Shown: piece after piece, positions 17,975-26,446 of the stretch
How the letters are laid out: each line of letters opens with the position of its first letter
Position numbering within the stretch: position 1 is the first letter of the stretch
Assembly: GCF_002276045.1 (NCBI RefSeq)
Contig: NZ_NQMR01000016.1
Location: forward strand, 32,969-96,968
Origin: Pseudoalteromonas sp. NBT06-2
GTDB lineage: Bacteria > Pseudomonadota > Gammaproteobacteria > Enterobacterales > Alteromonadaceae
Reading direction: 5' to 3'
DNA length: 64,000 nucleotides
Position numbers and translations under genes: made by a program
The notes under the pieces: model-generated
Database searches by the model: none
Told to the model about the DNA's origin: nothing
What the model saw: only the letters and a program-made list of their open reading frames with translations

Positions 17975-19556
17975 GGAGCAAAGTTCCAGGATTAAGTTGT
18001 TTTTCTGGGTCAAAATGTTCAGATAATGTCTCTATGACCTTTATTCCTAAAGACCCTTTTTCAACTTCTAAATAAGGAGCGTGATCTTTACCTACACCAT
18101 GCTGATGGCTGATAGTCCCGTTATTGTTTACGATTATATTACTTGTACTGTGTTTTAGTTTTTGCCAAGTTTGAAATGTTTCGTCAAACGATTTGTCATT
18201 AGCAAACACATACGTGGTATACAAACTGCAACCTTGTCCATAAACATGGGATAGATGTGTAAAAATATGTATTTTTTTATCTTTCAAAGTATTTGCTAAA
18301 TTGCCTTCTACTTTATCTAGTAAATTATCAACATTTTGCCAATCAGTTGCTGTTTCTAAAGTATCAACAACAAATCCTTGCTGCCATAAAGCATCTCTTA
18401 AATAAGGAAATTTAAAACGATTTTGAGCCCACCTTTTTCCTAAAAGAGTGCCCGTAGAAATTCCTTTATATTTTTTTATGAGTAAATTTATTTGTGATTG
18501 CGATGCTTTAACCTGTTTATTGCTTCCAGTAATACCAAATGTCAGCATACATTTATTATCTCTACAGTGTCTAAGAGATAAATACTTTTCAAGATATGAA
18601 ATGGCTTTTTGATGTCCTGCTAATTTTAGTTGAGTCTTAGTTTCTGTTGCATTGCTTACTCTTAACATAGATAAAGCTATTTTATCTTGAACTGCTTGTT
18701 TACAAAATTCAGTCGCTAATTGCCAGTTAGGGAAAAACAAAACTGTAAACTTTTCTTTTTCAGGTAATTTAGTGACCCTTACCTTTACCTCACTTATTAT
18801 GCCAAAACGACCTTCACTGCCTAATATGATCTCTCTTAAATCAGGTCCAGCTGATGAAGCAGGAAAAGTAGGAATATCTAGTGTGCCATTGAATGTTTCG
18901 ATACTGCCACCTGCAAACATTTGTTCAATACGACCATAACGTAAAGATTGTTGACCGCTGGAACGACTTGCTACCCAGCCTCCTATCGTTGATAGTTCAA
19001 ATGATTGCGGAAAATGACCTAAAGTGTATCCTTTAGCACGTAATTGCGCTTCTACCATAGGCCCTGATGTACCAGCACCAAATGTTGCTATATTACTATT
19101 GATATCAAGATCTAACATTTTATTCATTCGTGACATATCTACCGTGATCACGGGACGTACTGAAGATGCAACATTAATATGTCCAGCAACGCTTGTCCCA
19201 CCACCGTATGGGATCAAATCTAAATGATGTAATTTAGCTAAAGCCAAAATATCTTGGACTTCTTGATTATTAGTTGGATAACACACGCCATCAGGAAAGT
19301 ACTTAATATTACCGCTACGAGTAGACAAATAGTCTGATAATGATTGGCCTGTTGCGTGACGGACTCTTTCTTCTAAATCAATATTGATTAGTTTATGATG
19401 AGGAGCTCTTGATTTTGGTACTTTTGCTATTACATCTTCAAGTTTTGCATCTACTAGTTTTTGGCCCGAACCTAATATATTTTGTAAAAACATACCTGCT
19501 GACTCAGGTAAATCCATATAATTACTTTCATCACCCCAACCATTCCAACGTCTCAT
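17967..19556 (-). CDS. FAD-binding oxidase related to alkyldihydroxyacetonephosphate synthase
   Basis: VAO-family flavoprotein of 529 residues. The FAD-binding PCMH domain includes IPYGGGTSVAGH (about 115-126), GAGTSGPMVEAQLRAKG, and STIGGWVASRSSGQQS, a serine-rich stretch typical of alkyl-DHAP synthase (AGPS). The C-terminal substrate domain ends with ISHQHGVGKDHAPYL (His484, His486), where AGPS has HHHGVGK; the middle His is Gln here. AGPS makes the ether bond of ether lipids from acyl-DHAP and a fatty alcohol. Bacterial relatives are also annotated as generic oxidoreductases, so the reaction is uncertain. First gene of an overlapping operon; start taken at ATG 19556, with a GTG at 19568 as alternative. 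Confidence 0.8.
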   Translation of the reverse strand: MRRWNGWGDESNYMDLPESAGMFLQNILGSGQKLVDAKLEDVIAKVPKSRAPHHKLINIDLEERVRHATGQSLSDYLSTRSGNIKYFPDGVCYPTNNQEVQDILALAKLHHLDLIPYGGGTSVAGHINVASSVRPVITVDMSRMNKMLDLDINSNIATFGAGTSGPMVEAQLRAKGYTLGHFPQSFELSTIGGWVASRSSGQQSLRYGRIEQMFAGGSIETFNGTLDIPTFPASSAGPDLREIILGSEGRFGIISEVKVRVTKLPEKEKFTVLFFPNWQLATEFCKQAVQDKIALSMLRVSNATETKTQLKLAGHQKAISYLEKYLSLRHCRDNKCMLTFGITGSNKQVKASQSQINLLIKKYKGISTGTLLGKRWAQNRFKFPYLRDALWQQGFVVDTLETATDWQNVDNLLDKVEGNLANTLKDKKIHIFTHLSHVYGQGCSLYTTYVFANDKSFDETFQTWQKLKHSTSNIIVNNNGTISHQHGVGKDHAPYLEVEKGSLGIKVIETLSEHFDPEKQLNPGTLLHD

Positions 19557-19613
19557 TTGATTAACCACTTTAATAATAATGAAATTAGATTAATTGGATT
19601 GAGTCTTTAATAG

Positions 19614-19632
19614 TATGTCTTTAAAAGACATA
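19614..19632. promoter_or_regulatory. Operator-like inverted repeat 1 upstream of the glycerol-phosphate operon
   Basis: TATGTCTTT-A-AAAGACATA is a perfect inverted repeat with a single central base, 58 bp upstream of the AGPS-like start. It resembles a repressor site and shares its half-site with a second repeat 13 bp away. Confidence 0.6.
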
Positions 19633-19644
19633 TATAGGGTCAAA

Positions 19645-19674
19645 AAAGGACATATAGATAAAAGTATGTTCTTT
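19645..19674. promoter_or_regulatory. Operator-like inverted repeat 2 upstream of the glycerol-phosphate operon
   Basis: AAAGGACATA (19645-19654) and TATGTTCTTT (19665-19674) form an inverted repeat with one wobble mismatch and a 10-bp spacer. Both arms match the half-site of the neighbouring palindrome at 19614-19632, giving four half-sites in 61 bp between the divergent operon and rlmKL. Confidence 0.55.
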
Positions 19675-19835
19675 TCATCATGTGCTATTTAAATATATAC
19701 CCATGTATTCATTTTTATATAACTATATCGTGTTTAAAAATAAGTGCTTTAAGTGAATTTTTGTTATACTGCCTTCCAAATTTATACTTAGTTAATTTAG
19801 GTATATAAAATTAGTATTTTTATTAAGGAATCACT

Positions 19836-21950
19836 TTGCAATTTATCGCGTTAACATCAATTGGTATTGAAAATATTTTAGCTGACGAACTAAAACAGTT
19901 AGGAGCCCAAATTGGCAAACAAAGTGTCGGTTCTGTTGTGTTTGAAGCCGAGTTACCGCTTGCGCAAAAAATCTGTTTATCTACGCGTTTCGCGACGCGA
20001 ATTTTGATGAAAATTGCAGAAAAAGAAAATGTAAAAAATAAAACTGATTTATATAACTTAGCCCGTTATCAAGCTTGGGGTGAGTGGTTAACGCCAAAAA
20101 CCACCTTTGCAGTTGATTTCAGTGGTACTAATACAGAATTAAAAAATACACAGTTTTCAGGTTTAGTGATCAAAGATGCGATTGTTGATTACTTCCAAGA
20201 TTTATATGAAACTCGTCCAGATGTTGATAAACAAAATGCACAAGTTCGCATTGCAGCACGTTATCATCAAAACAAATTAGACTTGTACATAGATTATTCT
20301 GGTACAGGGTTATCACAACGTGGTTATCGTCAAGGGCAAGGTCGTGCACCTATAAAAGAGCATTTAGCTGCAGCGTTAATCCATCGAAGTGGATGGTTAA
20401 AAGATGTCTCTCAACCATTGTTTGATCCATGTTGTGGTTCAGGTACTTTATTAATCGAAGCTGCAGGTATGGCCAACAATCAAGCACCAGGCCTTAAAAA
20501 AGAGCAGTTTGCATTTGAGCGTTTACCAAACTTTAACGAATCACAATATCAAGAAGTAAGAGAAGAAGTTAGCGATTTACAATCCCCTAAAAAACTTTAC
20601 TTAATTGGCCAAGATATTGATGGTTTTGTACTGTCTAAAGCTCAAAACAATGCCAGAGCTGCTGGCGTAGATCAACTCATAAAGTTTAGTAAAGGAGATG
20701 CAGCTAACCTTAAACCTGTTTCTAAACGTGCTGGTGTTGTACTTTCCAATTTACCTTATGGTGAGCGTATGGGAGGAACAGCGGAACTAATCAATTTATA
20801 TAGAGGCATGGGGGTTGCTTTTAAGAAGCACTATGCAGATTGGCACCTCGCTTTACTGAGCTCCGATGAAGCTTTATCTAAATTATTAAAAATTGTTCGC
20901 CATAAACGTTACAAGTTTAAAAATGGTCCGATAGATTGTGTATTAAATACTTACATACTCGATGAAAAACAGGTTGTAGAATCAACACATTCAACAGAGT
21001 TAAATTATGAAGATTCAACTGCTTTTGCAAACCGTTTAAAGAAAAACAAACAAGGTTTAAAAAATTGGTTAAAACAACATGGCATTACAACTTATCGTTT
21101 GTATGATGCTGATATTCCACAATATAATGTTGCAGTAGACATATATAATGACCACGCGGTTATTTATGAATATGCAGCCCCTAAAGAAGTTGATGAGCAA
21201 GTATCAAATAAACGACTTCAAGATATTATATATTTAACAAGTAAACAACTAGACATACCAGCTGAAAAAATTGCCGTTAAAGTACGGAAAAAACAAAAAG
21301 GCGATTCTCAATACAGTACAATTTCACAACAAGACCAATCAATGGTAGTGGCTGAGTATGGTGCTAAATACAAAGTAAACATATTCGATTATTTAGATAC
21401 CGGCTTATTTTTAGATCACCGTTTAGCACGTCAATATATTCAACAGAATGCACATGATAAGCGTTTCTTGAATTTATTTGCTTATACAGGTACAGCGTCT
21501 GTTCAAGCTGCAATCGGAGGCGCTAAATCTATTACAACTGTTGATATGTCGAAAACATATATCAATTGGGGTAAAGAAAACTTTGAACTCAATAATATTC
21601 AGAATCCGCGATATCGTTTTTTCCAAGCCGATTGTTTAGCATGGCTAGATAACGCTCAAGGTGAATATGATCTTATCTTCTTAGATCCACCTACATTCTC
21701 TAATTCAAAACGTATGACAGATGCATTTGATGTACAAAGAGATCACATTAAGTTATTTGAAACAACTAAAAAAATCCTAAGTGAAAATGGCGTGTTATTT
21801 TTCTCGAATAACAAACGTGGTTTTAAGATGGATGAAGAAAAACTTAATGAATTAGGTTTACAGGCTAAAAATATCAGCGAAAAGACCCTATCTCCAGATT
21901 TTAAAAGAAACAAACACATTCACAATAGTTGGTTGATCACTCGTGTCTAA
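19836..21950 (+). CDS. rlmKL: Bifunctional 23S rRNA methyltransferase RlmKL
   Basis: Methylates G2445 (N2, N-terminal RlmL half) and G2069 (N7, C-terminal RlmK half) of 23S rRNA. The 704-residue protein has a THUMP domain (about 50-160), an RlmL methyltransferase domain (FDPCCGSGTLLIEAAG, then SNLPYGERMG) and an RlmK domain (YLDTGLFLDHRLAR, LFAYTGTASVQAAIGGA, FLDPPTFSNSKRM). The start is TTG at 19836, spaced 6 bp from a good AAGGA site. The first-domain catalytic tetrad reads NLPY where E. coli has NPPY. It overlaps the downstream glutaredoxin-like gene by 8 bp. Confidence 0.96.
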   Translation: MQFIALTSIGIENILADELKQLGAQIGKQSVGSVVFEAELPLAQKICLSTRFATRILMKIAEKENVKNKTDLYNLARYQAWGEWLTPKTTFAVDFSGTNTELKNTQFSGLVIKDAIVDYFQDLYETRPDVDKQNAQVRIAARYHQNKLDLYIDYSGTGLSQRGYRQGQGRAPIKEHLAAALIHRSGWLKDVSQPLFDPCCGSGTLLIEAAGMANNQAPGLKKEQFAFERLPNFNESQYQEVREEVSDLQSPKKLYLIGQDIDGFVLSKAQNNARAAGVDQLIKFSKGDAANLKPVSKRAGVVLSNLPYGERMGGTAELINLYRGMGVAFKKHYADWHLALLSSDEALSKLLKIVRHKRYKFKNGPIDCVLNTYILDEKQVVESTHSTELNYEDSTAFANRLKKNKQGLKNWLKQHGITTYRLYDADIPQYNVAVDIYNDHAVIYEYAAPKEVDEQVSNKRLQDIIYLTSKQLDIPAEKIAVKVRKKQKGDSQYSTISQQDQSMVVAEYGAKYKVNIFDYLDTGLFLDHRLARQYIQQNAHDKRFLNLFAYTGTASVQAAIGGAKSITTVDMSKTYINWGKENFELNNIQNPRYRFFQADCLAWLDNAQGEYDLIFLDPPTFSNSKRMTDAFDVQRDHIKLFETTKKILSENGVLFFSNNKRGFKMDEEKLNELGLQAKNISEKTLSPDFKRNKHIHNSWLITRV

Positions 21951-22167
21951 AGTGACTTTATATCATACTCAAGGTTGCCACTTATGTGAGCAAGCTTATG
22001 AGTTGTTAGTAAATATTTTTGATGTATCCGATATTATATTATTAGATATAATTGAAAGTGAAAATCATATGTCACTATATCAAACATCGATCCCAGTATT
22101 AGAAAATAATCAAAACGGTAACAAGTTATTTTGGCCGTTTAATGAACAAGATATAAAAGGTTTGTAA
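21943..22167 (+). CDS. Glutaredoxin-like family protein
   Basis: A 74-residue thioredoxin-fold protein with an N-terminal beta strand and the redox motif GCHLCEQAY (CHLC), followed by a cis-Pro-like TSIPVLEN. This matches the small glutaredoxin-like (DUF836-type) proteins often found before uup. It starts at GTG 21943, overlaps rlmKL by 8 bp and overlaps the uup start by 1 bp (TAATGG), so the three genes are translationally coupled. The physiological partner is unknown. Confidence 0.8.
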   Translation: MSKVTLYHTQGCHLCEQAYELLVNIFDVSDIILLDIIESENHMSLYQTSIPVLENNQNGNKLFWPFNEQDIKGL

Positions 22168-24092
22168 TGGACTTAATAAGAATAACAAGTGCTAGACTTG
22201 CGTTTGGCACTCACTGCTTACTTGATAATGCAGAAGCAATAATTGAAAACGGCGAACGTGTATGTATCGTTGGCCGAAATGGAGCGGGTAAATCAACACT
22301 TTTAAAAATACTTGATGGTGAAGTACTTTTAGATGACGGTAATATTAACCGTGTAAATGATTTAAAGATATCTCGTTTAGAACAAGATCCACCAAAAGGT
22401 GCTATCGGAACTGTTTTTGATTATGTTGCTCAAGGCCTTCCAGGTATGGCACAGTTACTTATTGATTTCCATCATGTTAGTACTCAGCTACAAACGGAAT
22501 GTACTGATCATCTCCTCAAAAAATTAGAACGCTTATCTGATGAACTAGAGTCTAAAGATGGATGGAGATTCGATTCACAAATTAACTTGGTTTTGAGTCA
22601 ATTAAAACTAGATCCTGAAGCTGAATTAGAATCACTTTCTGGTGGTTGGCTTAGAAAAGTAGCACTGGCCAAAGCATTAGTATGTGACCCAGATTTACTT
22701 TTATTAGATGAACCAACAAACCATTTAGATTTAGCAAGTGTACTTTGGTTAGAAAAATTCCTAAAAGAGTTTAAAGGAGCCATTGTATTCATATCTCATG
22801 ACCGTGCATTCATTCGCTCACTTGCTACTAGAATACTCGATTTAGATCGCAGTAAGCTTGTATCTTACCCTGGTGATTATGCTTTATATATAGAACAAAA
22901 AGAGCATGATTTAAAAGTAGAAGAACAACAAAATGCATTATTTGATAAAAAATTAGCGGAAGAAGAAACTTGGGTCAGGCAGGGTATTAAAGCACGAAGA
23001 ACTCGAAATGAAGGGCGTGTTCGTTCGTTAGAGGCGCTTAGAAATGAACGAAAACAACGAATTGAAAAAGTAGGTAAAGCTGATTTTAACGTTGAAATTG
23101 CACAAAGATCTGGCAAACTTGTTTTTGAAGCTGAAAATCTATCTCATGCATTTAAAGATTTAACAATCGTAAAAGATTTTTCGACTCTTGTAATTAGAGG
23201 GGATAAAATTGGTTTAGTTGGTCCTAATGGTATTGGTAAAACAACCCTGTTAAAACTTCTTTTTGGCCAATTAGAAGCTCAAAGCGGTACTATAAAGCAA
23301 GGTACAAATTTAGATGTCGCTTATTTCGATCAATACCGAGCAGTGCTTGATGAAGAAGCAACGGTACAAGAAAATGTTGCTGAAGGTAAACAAGAAGTAC
23401 TCGTGGGTGGTAAACACCGTCATGTGCTTGGTTATTTACAAGACTTCTTATTCCCTCCTGCGCGTGCGCGCACACCGGTTAAAGCATTATCTGGCGGTGA
23501 AAAAAACCGCTTACTGCTTGCTAAATTGTTTTTAAAGCCGTCTAATATACTCGTCCTTGATGAACCTACAAATGATTTAGATGTTGAAACACTTGAACTT
23601 TTAGAGGAAATCGTAGATAAATACGATGGTACCGTATTAGTTGTAAGCCATGACCGTGAATTTATTGATAATACTTGTAGTAGTATTTGGGGCTTTGAAG
23701 GTAATGGTGTTGTTTCTGAAATAGTAGGTGGTTACACTGATTATCAAGAACATAAAAAATATAAAGAAGAACAAGCTAAAAAACTAACACAAAAAAGTGA
23801 TGTTCAAAAACAAACTAATACAAAACCGTTACAAAGTAATACAAAGGTGTCTTCAGATAGTAAATCTAAAAAGCTATCATATAAATTACAACTAGAGCTA
23901 GAACAATTACCAGCCCTACTTGAAACTTTAGAAAATGAAGTTAAAGCACTACAAACTGAAGTGACAAGCGCTGATTTTTATAAACAATCAAGTGACATTA
24001 CTCAAGTTAAATTGAACGAATTGGCCCAAGCCGAGTCCAAACTCGAAGTTGCGTTTGAGCGCTGGGAAGAATTAGAAGAATTAAAAGGTTAG
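22167..24092 (+). CDS. uup: ABC-F family ATPase Uup
   Basis: Soluble twin-ATPase of 641 residues without membrane segments. Domain 1 has Walker A GRNGAGKST, signature LSGGWLRKVALAK and Walker B LLLLDEPTNHLDL. Domain 2 has GPNGIGKTT, LSGGEKNRLLLAK and ILVLDEPTNDLDV. A charged linker (about 235-300) and a coiled-coil C-terminal domain (about 555-641, with LEQLPALLETLENEV) fit Uup. E. coli Uup affects precise excision of transposons and ribosome-related functions. It is the third gene in the rlmKL-grx-uup operon. Confidence 0.93.
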   Translation: MDLIRITSARLAFGTHCLLDNAEAIIENGERVCIVGRNGAGKSTLLKILDGEVLLDDGNINRVNDLKISRLEQDPPKGAIGTVFDYVAQGLPGMAQLLIDFHHVSTQLQTECTDHLLKKLERLSDELESKDGWRFDSQINLVLSQLKLDPEAELESLSGGWLRKVALAKALVCDPDLLLLDEPTNHLDLASVLWLEKFLKEFKGAIVFISHDRAFIRSLATRILDLDRSKLVSYPGDYALYIEQKEHDLKVEEQQNALFDKKLAEEETWVRQGIKARRTRNEGRVRSLEALRNERKQRIEKVGKADFNVEIAQRSGKLVFEAENLSHAFKDLTIVKDFSTLVIRGDKIGLVGPNGIGKTTLLKLLFGQLEAQSGTIKQGTNLDVAYFDQYRAVLDEEATVQENVAEGKQEVLVGGKHRHVLGYLQDFLFPPARARTPVKALSGGEKNRLLLAKLFLKPSNILVLDEPTNDLDVETLELLEEIVDKYDGTVLVVSHDREFIDNTCSSIWGFEGNGVVSEIVGGYTDYQEHKKYKEEQAKKLTQKSDVQKQTNTKPLQSNTKVSSDSKSKKLSYKLQLELEQLPALLETLENEVKALQTEVTSADFYKQSSDITQVKLNELAQAESKLEVAFERWEELEELKG

Positions 24093-24104
24093 TAGTAGGT
24101 CACA

Positions 24105-25844
24105 ATGAAATATAAATTAACCGCGCTTGCGGTAGCAACAGTTTTAAGTACACAAGTTAATGCTGCGACATATGAAGTTGTAGAATTAGGTAATTCGCAA
24201 ACGGCTAAACATAGTTATGTTACAGATTTTAATAATGATGGCACAGCAATAGGAGCTGTACGAGGTAATTTTAATTTACCAATTGATATTAGTGCTATCG
24301 ACTTTGAAGATAATACACTTAAAAATGCTTGGAATAATCAAGATAAATATGAAGAAAGTATAGATAAAGAAATCACTTTTACTTTGCAAGATATTGAAGC
24401 AGGTAATTTAAATGCTGATGCACTTACCTTTATGTTGTCTTTTTTGTCTGGCAAAAAAACTGATCCTAATTGGCAGAAAATCGAAGATGCAGCGGTTGTT
24501 TCTTTTGTAAGTGGGCCTCAAGAACAAATAATTTTTGATTCACAACTTTTAATTGATTCAGGTAATTATCAATATGATGGTCTGAGTAGATCAGTTGTCA
24601 ATAACCTAACAGCTATTTCAGAGAATGGGGTAAAAGTAGGATGGGGAAGCTCTGTTTACACAAAAGAAATGTTCACACCAGAAGATGAAACCCAAGAAGA
24701 ACTATTCTACGTACGTGAATTTGAAAGCCGCGGGATAGTAATTAAACCTGATGGTAGTCATATCACTATAGAGCCAGAATTTAATGAGCATGGTGGTATG
24801 AGTATTATCACTGACATCTCTCAAAGAGAGGGCGGTGGCTATGTGTTAGTAGGAGATGTGTCAACTGGCATACCTGAAGACCGTCAAAAGAATTTAGATG
24901 ATAATTGTGATGGTAAAGATGAACCAGAAACTGTTTGTGTTTGGCAATACAAAAATCAAACTAATCAATTATTTGATCGACGTGCAGTAAAGTGGACGTT
25001 AGATTCTGAGTTTAATGTAACAAATACCGAGACTTTAGGTTTGGCATTAACACCTGAAGAAGATGAAGATTTTGCTTTTAAAAGTACAGCTTTAACTGTC
25101 AATCAAGTAGGCATTGTTGCTGGTTATTCTCATATGAGATGGAAAGATACTGATACTATAGTCACTATGCCGGCATACTTTAAAGATGGTGAAGCACAAG
25201 GCTTTATTGATCAAGAAGATGATTGGTTTGGCGGTCAAGCATCAGATATTAATGATAATAATATTATTGTCGGTTATGCAAATAAAACGATTAGTGGTAC
25301 TACTCGTACTAAGTTTTATTACCATGACATTAATACTGGTCAAACAATATTCCCAGAAGATTATTTCTCAAGCTCAAGCTCAATTGCAAGAGATATCAAT
25401 AATAAGGGGATTATTGTAGGAGAAGGTGAGATTGAAACAAATACTTCTTCCAACAGAAGAAGAGAAGCTTTCATGTATGAAATCCATGCAGAAAATTTTA
25501 CAAACATAAATGATTTATTACCTTGTTATGCAAGTAATGGTGAAGACAGATATCCTTATGTTGTGGCTGAAGCAACTGGTATTAATGAAAACAATGAAAT
25601 CATTGGATCAGCTACTAAAACAGTTAAAAAACGTGATGCCAAAGGTAATGTTGTAATTGATAGTACGGGTCAAGAAGAATTTGAGAGTATTGTTGTAGCA
25701 GTTAAACTCGTACCAACTGGAGGTGAAGTTGAAAAATGTTCAACACAAGCATCTGAAACATATGAAAGACAAGGTGCAAGCTTTGGTTTCTTGAGTGTCA
25801 TACTACTCCCATTTGTCGCAATTCGAAGAAGGTTTTTTTCTTAA
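24105..25844 (+). CDS. DUF3466 family exported protein with GlyGly-CTERM-like tail
   Basis: A 579-residue secreted protein of unknown function. A signal peptide (MKYKLTALAVATVLSTQVNA) is followed by an acidic extracellular region with repeated GxxxGxxxNxxGxxxG-like units such as VTDFNNDGTAIGA, INDNNIIVGYAN and INENNEIIGSAT, suggesting a beta-propeller-like repeat fold. The C terminus reads RQGASFGFLSVILLPFVAIR followed by RRFFS: a small-residue patch, a transmembrane helix and a basic cluster, the layout of GlyGly-CTERM rhombosortase substrates. It starts 12 bp after uup, as DUF3466 genes do in Shewanella and Colwellia, and ends at a strong terminator. Confidence 0.83.
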   Translation: MKYKLTALAVATVLSTQVNAATYEVVELGNSQTAKHSYVTDFNNDGTAIGAVRGNFNLPIDISAIDFEDNTLKNAWNNQDKYEESIDKEITFTLQDIEAGNLNADALTFMLSFLSGKKTDPNWQKIEDAAVVSFVSGPQEQIIFDSQLLIDSGNYQYDGLSRSVVNNLTAISENGVKVGWGSSVYTKEMFTPEDETQEELFYVREFESRGIVIKPDGSHITIEPEFNEHGGMSIITDISQREGGGYVLVGDVSTGIPEDRQKNLDDNCDGKDEPETVCVWQYKNQTNQLFDRRAVKWTLDSEFNVTNTETLGLALTPEEDEDFAFKSTALTVNQVGIVAGYSHMRWKDTDTIVTMPAYFKDGEAQGFIDQEDDWFGGQASDINDNNIIVGYANKTISGTTRTKFYYHDINTGQTIFPEDYFSSSSSIARDINNKGIIVGEGEIETNTSSNRRREAFMYEIHAENFTNINDLLPCYASNGEDRYPYVVAEATGINENNEIIGSATKTVKKRDAKGNVVIDSTGQEEFESIVVAVKLVPTGGEVEKCSTQASETYERQGASFGFLSVILLPFVAIRRRFFS

Positions 25845-25872
25845 TTGCCTGAGATTTAGTACCAGCTGCAAT

Positions 25873-25898
25873 AAAAAACCGCTTAATAGCGGTTTTTT
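25873..25898 (+). terminator. Terminator after the DUF3466 gene
   Basis: Perfect 11-bp stem AAAAAACCGCT (25873-25883) and AGCGGTTTTTT (25888-25898) around TAAT. It ends the rlmKL-uup operon and, read the other way, may also end the convergent DUF2062 transcript. Confidence 0.9.
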
Positions 25899-25930
25899 AT
25901 TTTATAAATTATCAAAAATTATACTAATAT

Positions 25931-26437
25931 TTATTTATGGCGTTTTTTCCATGCCCTTCGAACTGATGTTTGCCATAAAACATCTATACCAAAATATCCG
26001 ATTAATGCCGCGACAGAGGCGCAAATTAAGCTACCAAGTATAAAAGCGGGTCCTATAGTTGATAAGCTGTCTATTAACCATTGTACTGTGGGGGCAAATG
26101 AAAAATCTTGTCCATGTTGGCCTAATACTGTTGCACCTACTAAGTAGGAGCCATAAAAAATTGGCGTCATGGTGAGCGGGTTAGTGATCCAAACTAATGC
26201 AATCGAAAGAGGCAAGTTAACACGAAAAGGAATTGCTAAAGCTGCAGCTAATAGCATTTGAAAAGGAACAGGTATGAAAGCAAAAAATAAACCTATTGCA
26301 AAAGCGCCTCTCGCTGAACGGCGATTTAAATGCCATAAGTTTGCATCATGTAATAATGAACCAAATATTTTAAGTGATTTATTATTTTTAATCTTATCGT
26401 GATCTGGTAAAAAACGTTGAATGATTTTTTTTGCCAT
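25931..26437 (-). CDS. DUF2062 domain membrane protein
   Basis: A 168-residue inner-membrane protein. After a basic N terminus it has hydrophobic segments at about residues 45-70 (GAFAIGLFFAFIPVPFQMLL), 75-105 and 120-155, with the DUF2062 signatures WHLNRRSARGAFAIG and ALVWITNPLTMTPIFYGSY. Function is unknown; members often sit beside comEC or msbA. The ATG at 26437 (MAKKIIQRF) is preferred to a TTG at 26464. Its start is only 9 bp from the divergent comEC start, so each promoter must lie inside the other gene or nearby. Confidence 0.85.
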   Translation of the reverse strand: MAKKIIQRFLPDHDKIKNNKSLKIFGSLLHDANLWHLNRRSARGAFAIGLFFAFIPVPFQMLLAAALAIPFRVNLPLSIALVWITNPLTMTPIFYGSYLVGATVLGQHGQDFSFAPTVQWLIDSLSTIGPAFILGSLICASVAALIGYFGIDVLWQTSVRRAWKKRHK

Positions 26438-26446
26438 GACGCTAAA

